Source: Microthyrium microscopicum
Lineage: Eukaryota; Ascomycota; Dothideomycetes; Microthyriales; Microthyriaceae
Direction of reading: 5' to 3'
Length of the DNA: 64,000 bases
Assembly (NCBI GenBank): GCA_010405405.1
Contig: MU004241.1
Span: 186,001-250,000, forward strand
Positions 21,780 to 34,301 of the stretch are shown piece by piece. How positions within the stretch are numbered: position 1 is the first letter of the stretch; each line of letters opens with the position of its first letter. The translations under genes were made by a program, and so were the position numbers. The notes below the pieces were generated by a model. The model saw nothing but the letters and a program-made list of their open reading frames with translations. It was not told the origin of the DNA and did no database searches.

Positions 21780-24700
21780 ATGCCGAATGATCTCCCCATT
21801 GCCCCCGTCACCACCATGCCTTCGAGAATCTGGCTAGACGGCACCGATCCCAACGGCCCACGAGTTCTCCGTGACGATAAACCCTCCACTCTCCCTATCG
21901 CGCCGCCCATAATCCCTACCCGTCACTCACCCGCCCTCTCCTCAACTTCCGACGCAAACTCGCATGCCACCCGTACACCCAAATCCCGTCCGCGCCCAAC
22001 GCGTCGCGGAAAGTCAGATTCGCGCACGAATTCGCAAGATCCGCAGGTCATTAGCACCCTCATCGACTCGTTCGCTACCATTTCGTTCCCTGATACATTT
22101 CCCGATTCGAGACCGGCTCCGCGGGCGCAGAAACCGCAGCGCACGCAGGCTTGGTTGCGTGGACGGAGCTCGACGCCGGTGGTGAAGCATTCGAAAAGTT
22201 TTGATAGTTTTGCGTCTGCGCATGCGGCGGCTCATGAGTATGTTGCGCTTGCGCTCAAGGATAATTTGGGTGGCATTGATGATGCTGCGGAGCCTCCTGT
22301 AGTGCGGACTGCGAAGCATCCATCATCGTTTGGACAGACGACGCCGCATAAGTTGAAGAAGAGTGGTAGTGGAAGTGGGTTCAATGGGTTGGGGATTTCG
22401 TCGGGACCCGTGAGTCCGGTGGATGGCGATGGAAAGTATTCATCGCTGCTTGGCCAGAATTTTGACGAGGGAAAAGTGCTTGGACACAGCTCCAAGTATC
22501 AACATCACACCAAATCGCCCACAGAGTACAGCTCTGATGTCGACGAGCGAACCAGATCAATGCGCAGTAAAAAATGGTCGTCGCCAAATTTATCGAAAAC
22601 TCGCGCACCCAAACCAGGCCCGCGCACCTCGAGCGTCGATGCAATGGGTGGCTCTGAGGTGCATCTGCATGCAGTAGACGAAAGCGCCCAATGGGACTTT
22701 GGATCAGCGACTCCCAACGCCACCCCGCCTGCAACCTTCCAGGAGCCTATTTTGGACGACTCGCAACTTCCACTTGCCGATTCTGCGCACTCGCCGCTTA
22801 AAGGCACTTCTGGAGCCAAACGTCGCGGCAAAAAACCCGCTAGCAAAAAGACCTCGCCGGCGCTCAGCCAGGGGCCTTCTGTTCCTGACCGTCGATCCTC
22901 CTTGCTCCACCAGGATATCCCTCCCCCAGGCGAATTGGAATTGGAGGATATAAAGTCAATGTCGGATGGCGAGGTGAAAGATGCGTCTGCACCGCTCTTG
23001 TCGCAGAATGAGGAGCCTAAGACGCTCGCGATTGAGTTAGGCGAAGACACGGAAGTTACGAAGCGCATTCGAGAACTCAAGGCCAAGAAAGAGCAGCGCG
23101 AGCGCGAGGCAAGAGATACTCCTACTCCTGACATTGCTGAGTCTACAAATGGAAATTACATCAATGGAAATACGGCGACGCCCAAGCGCTCCAAGAAGCC
23201 AATTGGGGAACTCAAATTTCCTGCGCGCAGACCTAGTGCGCCTGCAAACGACAATCGAGACTCCTTTTTAGATGAACCTCCCAGTCCCTTGACCCCGACA
23301 ATGCTGCCAATAAACTACTCTTTCGTCGTCGACTCGCTCAACGGCGCGCGTCCACGTCCTTCGACTAGCTACGGAACTAGTTACGACTCATCGAAAGACC
23401 CGTCTGATCGCACACAATCCAGGCCTGTATCCGAAGGCGTTGCAGTTGTCCCAGCCGTACCAACTATGCCAACTGCTGCGCCCGCGCCGCCAGCCATTGG
23501 AGGCAGATCGGCCACGTCAAGATCCATAGCATCCAAATCATTCTTCGGGAGGAAGGACAAGGAAAACTCTAAGCGCGCCGAAAGTCCAGACGTGAACGGT
23601 AAAGATCGAACGTCACTCGACGCCGCATCGCAGGCATCCAAAGGTCACCATAGACGGTCCAGCTCTATTGCTTCGCGACGAAACCGATGGTCGCATCCAG
23701 ATCTACCATCCACCGTTGAGCGACGAACTAGTGTGAAAGCTACAGGCATCCTCTCAAAGCGAGAACCAGTACATAAAGAGACGGTACATGAAGAGCGTCC
23801 AGCAACTCCGGATACGGTTGGACGAGCAGTCGAATCGTTTATACATGCACAGCGCTTGTCTCAGAAGATTAGGCATCCTGAGAGTGGCCGTGTAGTATCA
23901 TTTTCGGAAGTCGGCGCGCCCAAGGGCAATGTTGTATTTTGCTGTGTTGGTATGGGCTTGACGAGATATGTTACGGCATTTTATGATGAGCTTGCGAGTA
24001 CGCTCAATTTGCGCTTGATCACTCCGGATCGTCCTGGTGTGGGCGAAAGTCAACCTGATCCCAATGGGACGCCGTTGAGTTGGGCTGGTAAGTTGCCTTT
24101 ATTATCATTGCGTTTTGATACTTATTTTTGTAGATGATGTTCTCTTTATATGCTCCTCCCTGGGTGTCACCAAGTTTTCTATTCTAGCCCATTCAGCTGG
24201 TGCCATCTACGCTCTTGCCACGGCTCTCCGTATCCCACAACATATTCGCGGCAAAGTGCATCTCCTTGCGCCTTGGATTCCACCCTCCCAAATGGAAACG
24301 ATTGGCGCTCATAACGATCCGCCGCCGGAAGTTCTCCTCCCCAAATCACAACGCTTCTTACGCGCTCTGCCCGCTCCCTTCCTGAAAGTCGCAAATTCGT
24401 CCTTCCTCTCTGCTACCAGCGCCTCTCTAAGTCCCAACTTAACTCCCCAATCCCGCAAAAAGCGCAAATCCAATACCGCCCGCTCAACATCACCCGCCTC
24501 ACCATCAAGACCATCCGCCACACGCCGCGAATCAATCCTCCTCATGGACACGCAAGACGTCCCACAAACCTCCCATTCCTCATCTCTCACTCTAAGCGGC
24601 ACACCCGCCCTCCCACGAACATCAGACTCCGCCCTCCATCCATCCGCTCTCGCGCCTCCACCGACACATATGCGCTCAATCTCCGCCCCAATGTCCCCCG

Positions 24701-25125
24701 CCACCGCCTCCTTCACCACCAACACATCCAGCAACCCCACCCTCGCTGCCATAACCCGCGATCCCAACCTCCGACGCGCCTACGACGAACGTCTCACCCT
24801 CGCCATCTGGGCTGCCGCCACCACCCACGCAAATCCCGCCGTCGACCTCCTAGTCTGTCTAGAACGCAGCCAAACAATCGGTTTTCGATACGTAGATATC
24901 ACGCGCGCGGTAGTAGTCCACCATGGCGCGAAGGACTCAAGGGTCCCGGTGGATAACGTCAAATGGTTGGGCGGACGAATGAGACGGTGCGAGGTTAGAG
25001 TGTTGCCGGACGAGGGACATGGGCTTATGGCTAGTGCGGGTGTTATGGGCAATGTGTTGACGGAGATGGCGAAGGAGTGGGATGATTGGAGAGCTGTTGT
25101 TGGAAAAGGGAAGGTTGATGGTTGA
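21780..25125 (+). CDS. Alpha/beta-hydrolase with long disordered N-terminus
   Basis: A probable serine hydrolase of unknown substrate. Two exons (21780-24087 and 24134-25125) give 1,099 residues. ATG 21780 is the first in frame, but ATG 21816 has the better context (CACCACCATG), so the true start may be 12 codons later. The first 690 or so residues are Ser/Pro/Arg-rich and look disordered, with an acidic-basic stretch near residue 420-450. The catalytic domain starts near VVFCCVGMGL and PDRPGVGES. It has a nucleophile elbow AHSAGA with Ser near residue 790, a probable acid in GAKDSRVP near Asp1037, and a His in DEGHGLM near residue 1065. Between elbow and acid sits a low-complexity Ser/Pro insert of about 130 residues. 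A single 46-bp intron splits the domain just before the elbow. The long N-terminus suggests recruitment or phospho-control rather than a secreted lipase. Confidence 0.85.
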
Positions 25126-25564
25126 ACGAGAAAGAATTGAAAGTGTCAGAGATTGGTGTAATGGGAGAATAGCATGGTGAATGCGGTAATGATTTGGTCT
25201 GGGTTGGTTACGATGTGGTTGCGTTTTTGGGTTTTGCGTTGCATGGCGTTTTGGGGATGATGCCGTTGAAGGACGGTCATGATATCAGATCGTGCCTTTT
25301 ATATATGTTCCTTGGTAGATGAGTGGGCAGACAGTGCCTGTGTTTGGTTTTGTTTAATAGCGTTGGAGCGTATAGATACCTTGGCGCGTGTAATGACATC
25401 TTGATGTTGTTTTCTTTTGTTGATTATCTGACATTCTGCAAAACTGATCGCTGGTTCATAGAAAGACGTCTTGCTTTAATAATTCATTGGACGTGTATTC
25501 CAGCGCGAAGAATGCATGTCGCCTCTAACTTGTCGTCAGGACGCCGTGATAACAACTACTCGTT
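25126..25564. other. Convergent intergenic region
   Basis: The 3' sides of the hydrolase (+) and of a HET-domain gene (-) face each other here. No gene is supported; the 145-codon + strand frame at 25323-25760 has no features and overlaps the HET coding region antisense. Confidence 0.5.
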
Positions 25565-28011
25565 TTATTCTAAGTCTACCACATCCTCTGGTGGGCTTGA
25601 CTCAATAAACTCTCCATGCATAATTCCCAGCACATACGCCTGTCCTATTAACCTATATCGTCCAAATTCTGTTCGTCTGAGGATGTATGGAACGTCCACA
25701 ATGGGAAATATCACCACTTTGTCGCCAGGTTTCATATGTCGGACTCCAATGCCTACGTAGCCGCTTGATATTGTGAAAGGCGTGTAGTCGGCTACCCACA
25801 GTGACACAACCGCCCGTGTTTGAAGGCAAGTCCGATGATTAAACTCTTTCTCTTCGTCTGATGTGGTGAAGTCAGTGTTTTGCAGTACCTCGTACTCTTT
25901 CTCATAATCTTCAGTGTAGCTCTTCCAATTAGCTTCGCTGACATCTCGCCAGACACCCTTCTTGGCTGGTACAAGACAGTATAGTTGCCAGAGGGGATTA
26001 TCTCGGAGCAGATCGGACACCTCTCCTTCCTCAGAAACGAATTTCTCGATTTGCTGAACGGTTGTTCTTGTAGTTGCCAAGTCTTCCTCATGTGTTCCGT
26101 TCGGCCATTGACTGGGCGTAAGATGGCACACACGACGCACAAGTCCCACTTCCCGGCAAGGCAGCCTCAAAAGGTCGATCGGTTGCTGATACAGTGGTGT
26201 TATCGTAGCTGGACTGCCATTCAGCATATGTCGAGTGCTTGACAGGAAGAAATTACTTTCCGTGACTTGATAAGTATAGGCATGAGCCGCAGAAAAGGGC
26301 CTGGTCACATTGGAGTAACGATCTTTACTAATAAGGTGTCTTTCATCCTTCTTTGCATCGACGGTGCTGTTGAGTGCTGGACCAATATTGACCCACGTAG
26401 GCCACTCTTCTGTATGCTCTGAGGCTTCAAATGACACTGGTAGCTCATCTTGAAGATATTGTAGACCCTGAGTCAAAAGTGTCCTTTTCATGAATGCTAT
26501 TCCCAGCTCTCGAGGAGTAAGCTTGTAATCCACCAGTTTGTTCAAGCTTTCATGATCTGATGACATACTGATGAGGCCAAAGATCTTATCTAAGGGATTC
26601 GTGCTTTCCAAACGACTACACTCTCGCAACATGGAGTGTAGAACATTCCAGCCTTCGTTCGCTGCTTCAGGCAAGTCCTGATTTTGCCTGGCCAGGGATA
26701 TGAATCTCAAGCTAGTGGTCCCGCTGTGGAGGAAGTCGTACAGCCTGCCAATGAGCCTGATGTTTTCAACCTCCTCGTTAGACAATTCTTGTAAAGGAGA
26801 CTTCATGACCTTTAGAATGACGGCGTAGATTGCTTGTAAATATTCAAACCTTGCTGACTTCCTTCCACATTTTAGCATCACAGTATCAGGTAGTACCATC
26901 TCTTGCACCATCCATATTCTTCTCCAGAATGGTCTTGTGAAAAAGTTGTCCCAAGCCCGCTCTGTCCATATTGCCCGTGCTCTAATTGCAGAGCCTGGAT
27001 TAAGAGACAGAAGTATTTCAGTTATCTCAGTCGATATCAACGACGCAAGAAGCTCCTCGCGTACTTTGTCAAGAGTCTCTGTTGACATAAGTTGAGGATG
27101 AAGAATCAATGCAACGGTATCCCTCGTCAGGGCCGTTTGCTCAAGGTCAAACGCACATCTATCATCAAAACTGTCCTTTAATCGCAGTCGATCGGCCGAC
27201 TCCATCATAGAGGTCATCAGATCGGCAGTCGTCTCCTGATCCGGAGCTATTTCTCTGCGCGCGCTATCAACAAATCCTGTGGCGCAAATGCGCAGTAAAC
27301 GAACCCCAACTTTGTTGATGATGTCCATGACACTATTCATCGATTCATCGCCTCTTCCAAGCCAAGCGAGGTTGAGCTTGCAACTGCCATATATGCGGGC
27401 CATTTTCTTGACCTGATCGTTCCGTTCCTCAATGTCATGCTGGTTGATTGAAAGACCATCTGCCCACAGGGGGACAGTCCATTTCTCGCTTTCCAGCTGG
27501 CTAAGCACTTCTCCCAGAGTAGGCGTAATGTAAGATAATGCTCCATTGACATATATTGGAAAATCAAATGTTGGGGGCCCCCAGAAGTATGAAATACAAT
27601 GATACTCTGGATGATCGTCCAGTGACACAATCTCAAGTGCTATACAAAGACGGCCTGGATCCTCACTGCGGCGCGGCTGAAAGTGGAGGACTCGGATTTC
27701 ATTTCTTTCTGGAGCAAGTTTTTGATGAATCTTGGCCCGCGCGGGCTCATCCGCTTTACCATCCAATTGAGGTTTCTCGTTCTCGCTGGATGAAGCTGTA
27801 AGATTGACGGTAAATATACTCGAATCCTCAGCAACAGTTGAAAGATTTCCATCCTCCTGGTGTGATGTGCCTTCGTTAACAGCTTCGGCACTGCATAATG
27901 CTATATTGCCAGATAGGTCACGATCGAGGTACACCTCGTTTTCCTTACAGAACTTAGCGAATATTCTATGATCAATGGGGTTTGCTCCCTTACACTTGAC
28001 GGCTCGCGCAT
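25565..28011 (-). CDS. HET-domain protein (heterokaryon incompatibility type)
   Basis: A cytosolic protein of the HET family, whose characterised members act in allorecognition and programmed cell death. The main exon (27900-25565) contains the HET core: YHCISYFWG, then WADGLSINQHDIEERNDQVK and MARIYGSCKLNLAWLG. The C-terminus has the GDKVVIFPIVDVPYILR...YRLIGQAYVLGIMHGE segment that typically ends large HET proteins. No ATG lies in the open frame before the HET domain. I therefore propose a 16-base first exon at 28011-27996 and a 95-bp intron (27995-27901) with donor GTGTAAG and acceptor ATATAG, which restores the phase and gives 783 residues. This start is an inference. A second HET gene starts 347 bp away in the opposite direction. 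Confidence 0.85.
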
Positions 28012-28358
28012 ATCAATGCTACTACCGATCTCTGTTCTGTTCCTCCTTGTATTTCCAATCTTGAATTTGGCGAGAGGGTTGCCCAAACAGCGTGTGGTGC
28101 AGAATCTCACTTGGTCTCAGAGATGCTCAAGGTGAAGTGATCGTGGGGCGTATCTTCACTCAAATTAAGTTCGGCTTGCGCTTGTAGACGAGAGATAGTC
28201 AAACGCTCGTAGTAGAAAGAAGATTTATGAGTTCAAATGCTGCCTAGCTGTCGAAATGGGGCAGTGAGGGGCGAGCTACAGCCTACCGGTGAGATATGCA
28301 GGCGCAACTGGACAGCGAAGTCATTTCCATAACATCTTCTTGAAGGACTTCTGTGGCT
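28012..28358. promoter_or_regulatory. Shared divergent promoter of two HET genes
   Basis: The 347 bp between the two proposed HET start codons must hold both promoters. I see no clear TATA box and no gene. Co-regulation of the pair is a possibility, not shown. Confidence 0.45.
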
Positions 28359-30372
28359 ATGCCGGCTGATCAACACCGCACGAGTTCAGCCATAGAAATC
28401 GAAACAATCGATGGCAATGCGCCTTGGCCGCTATGCGAAGAATGCAAACAATTGTTCCTGGGCCCCAATGTCACTGCCCTTCTTAGAGGCCCTTCTGAGG
28501 ATGCTCTTCGGATCAAAAGAGGCAATGTTTCCATGCTGCGCTCAGCTGTGAATGGATGCAATCTTTGTCGCGAACTACTTTGCATGCCTTTTAACTTCAA
28601 GTATCAAGGGCAGAAAATTAGGGAGGAATCAGGGGCCTCCTATATCGCCAACTGGCCCATCGGGCCCTGGCAGAATAGATTGCGCCGACAAGAAAAGGAT
28701 GAGAGAGAACTCGAGAAACAAATCGAATTTAGTTTCGAATTATATGATGGAGGTGTTAGAGTGACCCGAATGGGAAAACCAGCGTCAGAGCCTGGATCCA
28801 CGAGTCTGTTGTTCAACATTGGCACAAGCTTCGGTACGTTCCATTCAATCCACTCGTAGCCATCGCTAATTACACATTAAAGATGATGTTGCTGCAGTAG
28901 ACATAGAATTCCGGCATATTCGAGTCAATGTTTTTGGCCAGAAAATTGCCAGTCATGTTCAAACATTGATGACCGAGTGCGATACAGGTCATCAAAGGTG
29001 TCACTCTATGCGCAAAGAAGTACCAAGCCGTCCACCATCACGATTGTTGAATGTTAGCCCCTTATACAGAAACAAGCAGGAACATATAAACCTTGAGGAG
29101 ATCCCCCATAGTTCTCAGGGACTGCAATATGCTGCTCTATCCTATCGATGGGGGGCACCTCAGCCAAATGCTACCAAAACGCAGAACTACAACGTCTACC
29201 TAAATCAAATTCTCCTTTCTTCCCTCCCTCAAGCAATTATCGGGGCGGTCAAGATCACTCGACGGCTTGGCCTGAAATATCTCTGGGTTGACTCTCTTTG
29301 CATCCAACAAGATTCCACCATCGATATAACCAACGAGCTCAGTCGCATGGGGTCGATTTACAGTAACTCGAGTATTACAATCGCTGCCAGTAGTGCCGTC
29401 AATTGTAATCAACAGATACTGAGCCGTCATCTGCCTAAGCGGCCCATGAACTTTCGATACCGGACGTCATCTGGCGCTATTGGCTCCATAAGTCTGTATC
29501 GTAGCGGTACTATCGACTATCCTCTGACTGAACCTGTGGGCAGTCGAGCGTGGATATTTCAGGAATATTTTATGGCTCCAAGAATCCTCATCCTATCCAA
29601 ATACCAAGTTTCATATATCTGCAAGGAGAACAGCTGGTATGATCACAGTCTAGCTTCTATGCACCGTAATAGGCGCACCAAGTCACGACGTGTGGATTTG
29701 AGCTTTCCTGGTGATTGGACTTTGCTATTACAACAGTTTTCGAGACGAGAAATGAGCAATCCTGTCGATAAGTTACCTGCCATAGGCAGCATTGCAGCAT
29801 ACTTTTCTCCACGAGCGAATGGACCTTACTTGGCTGGTATTTGGCAATCAGATGTACATGCCCAGCTACTATGGTCAGCCACCTCGCAAAACGTTCTGCA
29901 GAAACCAGATAAATGGAGAGCCCCATCATGGTCGCCTTTAGCTGTTGATGGCGATATACGTTTTCATGTAACGCGAATAAACTTTCCGGATCTCGAGATT
30001 GTCCGCGCCGTTGTTACACCACTGTCACCCTTAGTTCCCTTCGGTCAGATCAGAGAGGGCTATCTTACTGCCAAAGCAAGAGTCGTCAAAGTCCTACACT
30101 TCCACCCTTTATATGACTCTCTTGACGATGGCTTCAAATTTAAGTCTTGGGATACTTTTATTGGCGAAACGCCGCCAGTTGACCTCCCAAGTGTATTTTG
30201 CTTGCTAATAGGCTGGCAGACCAAGGCTGGTCAAGCTTATGGGCTCTTTGTGAAAGAACTGGACGTTGATTGCTATACCAGACTGGGCCTCTTCATGATA
30301 GATAAGTCAGCATCTGAAGAGCTGATTGCATCTTTCATGAAAGCTGAACAGAAGGTCATTCGACTTGTTTAG
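28359..30372 (+). CDS. HET-domain protein, second copy of different subtype
   Basis: Two exons (28359-28833 and 28883-30372) in phase give 654 residues. The N-terminus has a Cys pair typical of the leader of many HET proteins (CEECKQLF and GCNLCRELL). Then come CDTGHQRCH, YAALSYRWG, LPQAIIGAVKITRRLGLKYLWVDSLCIQQD and MGSIYSNSSITIAAS, the full HET core in this family's usual order. The conserved Trp-Ile-Phe-Gln-Glu (WIFQE) follows near residue 380. It belongs to the LCIQQD-type subfamily, unlike the neighbour, which has LSINQHD, so the pair is not a recent tandem duplication. Likely cytosolic; role in incompatibility inferred from family. Confidence 0.92.
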
Positions 30373-30597
30373 ATTTCTCGCAACTTGTTGATTTATTCAT
30401 GGTTAAAGTCTTATTGAGTAAGGTTGGTGAGGCTCAAATAGCCATTGACCTCGACATACATGATCTAGGGGGAATCAAAGTCTGGGGTACATTATAATAC
30501 AACTAAGTGTCCTTTGCTCCCTAAAAAAGTCCTGACTAGACTTTAGCACAAAGACAATCTAAAATGCTCAAGGTATCAAATTCCGCTATTTCCATAT

Positions 30598-31164
30598 CTA
30601 TGGCTTCCGATATTCTCTGATGGCGGTGGTGTACGCGGTTGTAATACTGGGAACCCACGTGTAGGATCCTACTCCACTGTTGAAGAAGTTTTCTTGATCC
30701 AGAATTGCTTGAACGAAGCCCGCTGCTTCTGCTTGTAGTAGTGTAATGCTGTCAATGACAGCGTTGTGAGCACCGACATAGACTGCCGCCTTCTTGTTCT
30801 TGGTCCAGGTGGTCGCAGCAGTGGAGATGCTGTTTACTATGCTGGTGACAGGTAGGACGATGGAAAGGGCTTGTGCTTCGTATATTCCTTTTACTTGTTT
30901 GATTTCTCCGGTTCCGGCTCGAAGCTCATCGATCAAGATTTTGTTCGCATTCAAAGAGTTCTGGAAGTATGTTGTAGCAGAGCTGCCATCGTTTCCGGGG
31001 CCTACTGCTAGGACTTTGTTGAGGTTGTTGACAGCTGCTGTTACGCGGTCAATGTTGTATTGCACTGGGTCCCGTCTTGCTTGTCGAGACTCTATGTTTG
31101 CTGGTATGGCTGTCGCAATAGTGCAAGCCGCGAGGCTGAACAAGGAAAGTAAAGAAAGCTTCAT
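30598..31164 (-). CDS. hsbA: Secreted HsbA-like (hydrophobic surface-binding) protein
   Basis: A single exon encoding 188 residues. The first 20 or so residues (MKLSLLSLFSLAACTIATAI) are a clear signal peptide, followed by a short propeptide ending ESRQARR. The remainder is a mostly helical, cysteine-free domain (NIDRVTAAVNNLNKV, NANKILIDELRAGTGEIK, ITLLQAEAAGF) of the HsbA/cell-wall galactomannoprotein family. The Aspergillus founder binds hydrophobic surfaces and helps recruit cutinase-type enzymes. The length matches the family. The gene stands alone, with a TATA-like TTTTATACG about 120 bp upstream of the start. Confidence in the family is good; the specific surface or partner cannot be read from sequence. 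Confidence 0.85.
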   Translation of the reverse strand: MKLSLLSLFSLAACTIATAIPANIESRQARRDPVQYNIDRVTAAVNNLNKVLAVGPGNDGSSATTYFQNSLNANKILIDELRAGTGEIKQVKGIYEAQALSIVLPVTSIVNSISTAATTWTKNKKAAVYVGAHNAVIDSITLLQAEAAGFVQAILDQENFFNSGVGSYTWVPSITTAYTTAIREYRKP

Positions 31165-31516
31165 ATTGTATGAGATCTGAGTTAGGCACTCGACGAACCT
31201 AAAATCAGATCAACGCTGGTTTTCATTAGGTAGAAACAGATTTGTAAACTTACTGACGGTAAAGACTGTGGAAGATAGAAACGTATAAAACTTGTGGCTA
31301 ATGTTCCTACCTTGGTGGACCGAGAAGATTTCTTATATGAAAGTATCTCCGACGGGGGCCAAACAGCGGCAAAGGGAAAACGCTGATATAGACCAGGTTA
31401 TGCCCAGTTTCGTATCGGGAGCAGCATAGTTTATTGCGTCTTGAGCATGGTAATTTCCTGTCAATCAAGCCCATGTCAATACGCATCCTTTAACCGACCG
31501 GTTCATTCCATTACTA
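31165..31516. other. Promoter region of the HsbA-like gene
   Basis: No gene. Contains the TATA-like motif and presumed leader of the HsbA-like gene. Ends at the TA target dinucleotide of a MITE. Confidence 0.5.
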
Positions 31517-32086
31517 TGACGGCTCATAACGGCCACCCTGGCCACTTCACCAAAACCAAAAAGTACAACAAACACAGAAATGTAAAGGCAATTATTACAC
31601 CAAAACCAGCACATATTTAGACATTCTGAAGAAGCCGAAATAGCAAAGTGAATTTTGCATTATTTTTGAGAGCTAGAAAAGTCTCTTCAATTATGGTTGT
31701 TGAAGTTGAATCTTTGATTTAAGAAATATATAAAGATATAAAGTTGAGAAAGGGGTCGCTAATTTAGAGGGTCTAGTCCTTACTAACTTAGGGGGCTATC
31801 TCGCTAATTTAGCGGGTAAGAAAGGGCATCTTTATCAAGCTCCACTTTTTTGTCAAAAAGCAAAAATATCCAAGATTAGGTATGAAGTTGCTCTTACTTT
31901 GTTAAAATACATAGAAATATTATTTTTGAACATTATGAAAATTCAGAAAAATTCAAGTTGCTATTTAGCCTCTTTAGAATCTTTAAATATAGGCTATTTG
32001 TGGTGTAAATAAATGATTTGTGAACACATAGATTTTTGGATTTTGGATTTTGGTGAAGTGGCCAGGGTGGCCGTTATGAGCCGTCA
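31517..32086. mobile_element. MITE of Tc1/mariner type (TA target)
   Basis: A 570-bp non-coding element. Its ends are inverted repeats of about 39 bp, starting TGACGGCTCATAACGGCCAC and continuing through CCCTGGCCACTTCACCAAAA, almost identical at both ends. The ends then diverge into related A-rich and T-rich stretches. A TA dinucleotide flanks both sides (31515-31516 and 32087-32088), as for Tc1/mariner target duplication. The interior is AT-rich with no coding potential. The near-identity of the long ends suggests fairly recent movement. It is not visibly RIP-degraded at its ends, which keep GGCC and CCC runs. The mobilising transposase is not in this window. Confidence 0.9.
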
Positions 32087-34301
32087 TAATTACGACCACA
32101 ATTTCCTGCTCATTGCGGTACCTGGATGCGATCGGAAGCATAGTCCGATGCTGTAAATCAGGTTCACCATTATCTGCAGCACTAGCAGCCAGCTTAACAG
32201 ATAAGAGAGTGGCTCCAAGATCACCCGAAGTTGGTCTTTCAGAGCTTAGACCTTATATGTTCAATATCTACAGTTCCAGATTCTTGGTTATCAAACAACC
32301 TTGTCCGATACCTCAAGAAGCGCAAAAAGCTTCCCACACCATGAGAAATATGTAAGTATGATTTCAATTGGACAGAACTCTGTTTGGAAAAAAACAAGGT
32401 TGCTTGTGAGCCTAAAAATGTCCTCAGCCTTCAGAATTGAATGATATACGGAGTGTGGCGTATATCTCGAAATCTCACGAGCAAGCTGTGAAGATTATAT
32501 ATTGCCTACTGATATTTTGTTTTCTCAATTTGGCTATATCTACGAGCTTATATGCTGGGTGCGGTCCAGACTCGGTTAGACTGTCAAAAATAGGTATGAT
32601 AATAACGAAGTTGCTATACATAGACTGACGGGCCACTAGTCAAGCTAGAGTGGTGCTAGCATACGAATGCGGTTTTCCATCATACAAAAGAAGTCCGAAT
32701 TGACTGACTTGAGAAGTAGTAGGGTTAAACATGGCATGTTCACGGTCTGTTCTGAACAGGTGTCCGTGATCAATTTCATGGCAACCCAGGCACCGTGGAA
32801 CTTTGTAGTTGAAGAGCACGGGAACAATGACTGATGTTATAGTCTTGGTGTTCTATCCTACCTTGGAGCTTGGGAGAAGGGCCGAAACTTGGATATTGAT
32901 GTTCCTGTTTCACATGTCTGGCTGATCCGAAAGTCCTATTATGAACCGCGGAGGGAACATCTTGTACTTTTGGACTTGCAACGGCTTTCTTTCTGATTGA
33001 GGCCGATGGTGTGGAAATAAACTTCTTAATTGGGCAGTTTTCAGCATGCAAATCTTTCAGACGGCTTCATAAAATTGCAGTGACTACAGATAGTAAGATT
33101 GCGTGAACACCTCATCGGTCAGTCGGGAGAGACCCTGTTTCTTCCATGCTTCTAGAAAAGCTGCCGGAGCTAGTGAATATTGATCCCGGGTACGGCTTAA
33201 TTGTGATATATCCTTGCGATCATATCTGGATTGTGTGAACCCTATCATTTCTGACAGTCAATCTGGAAAGAAAAAGTCTTGGTTGATTCAAGTGAGCTAA
33301 GAGAAGCTGTTTGTACGACTGCTGCAATTCCTCGCAAGTTTTCTCTTGAATCACAGGTCTCCTAGGATTCAAAATACCATTTAGAAGCTTAGAACTAAAT
33401 CATCCACCGTTCATTAAAAAGCTAGCCATGCTAGCATATTATCAGTGCTCGTTGCGGATCCCGGGTTTCAGGTCAAAGCACACTGTCAATTGCGGCTGAT
33501 GGTAACAAACATCAGCAGTCAAGGGCTTTGTCTTCCATATCTACTTACCTAGTCTTCAGACGCGAATTATAGGAGTAGAATCTGAATTGACCTTCGGAGT
33601 AGGAATTACCATTGAATATTGACCCTTGGAGTAATCCTATTGTACGAGGATCTCAGGATATGATCCGAGAGTGAACCACTGAAGCCAGTTTACATTATGG
33701 TCGGCCAATCCGAGAAATTTCCTAAGTGACCGGAAACAAGGCCGCCTATAAAATGGCACATAGAAACCAAATCAAGAGGCATAAGTTGCGAGAATGCAAA
33801 GAACTGATGAATCGTCCGTACAGTACCCGTAGATAAAAGCACGAAGCTCTCAAGCATACTTGCTCCTTGGTCGTCGAATCGGACGAGTTTTCGGAGGATT
33901 CATAGACTACTTCCCATAACGCTTTCGTGTTGGGATTGATATCTGCTTCCATATTTTTAACATTCGTGGTAACTTGTCGATCATCCGAGGAACCACATGG
34001 TACTACTGTAGGCCAGTTAGTTTCGACAGTCAACACATTTCTAGCCCGATGTCACATCCATTCCCATAGAAGAGACATAGATTATGCTTACACAACAAAT
34101 CGGAACGACAATTGCTGTTCTCACGAGTACTGCCTACAGTAGCTCGTAGAATATTGCAGATTTGAGAAATGATTCTTCTGTACTAGATATCATGGTAGAT
34201 CCTACCAGTCCATTTCTCCCTCACCAGCTCATCGTCTCCACGCTGCGGCAAACCGATGATGTTGATTATTTCAACCACCCCTTTCTCTTCTCACCATCCC
34301 C
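32087..34301. other. Gene-poor 2.2 kb between MITE and CBM14 gene
   Basis: No gene can be supported with confidence. A 58-codon + strand frame starting at 32667 (MRFSIIQKKSELTD...) and a 91-codon - strand frame near 32776-33051 read slightly like protein but lack splice support and homology cues. A loose direct repeat with TTGACC...GGAGTA occurs near 33588-33632. Confidence 0.4.

Noticed and set aside
25323-25760. 145-codon + strand open frame
   Set aside because: It overlaps the end of the minus-strand HET gene antisense and has no recognisable features.
32667-32843. 58-codon + strand frame (MRFSIIQKKSELTD...)
   Set aside because: Reads slightly like protein but has no upstream or downstream exon, no signal peptide and no recognisable motif.
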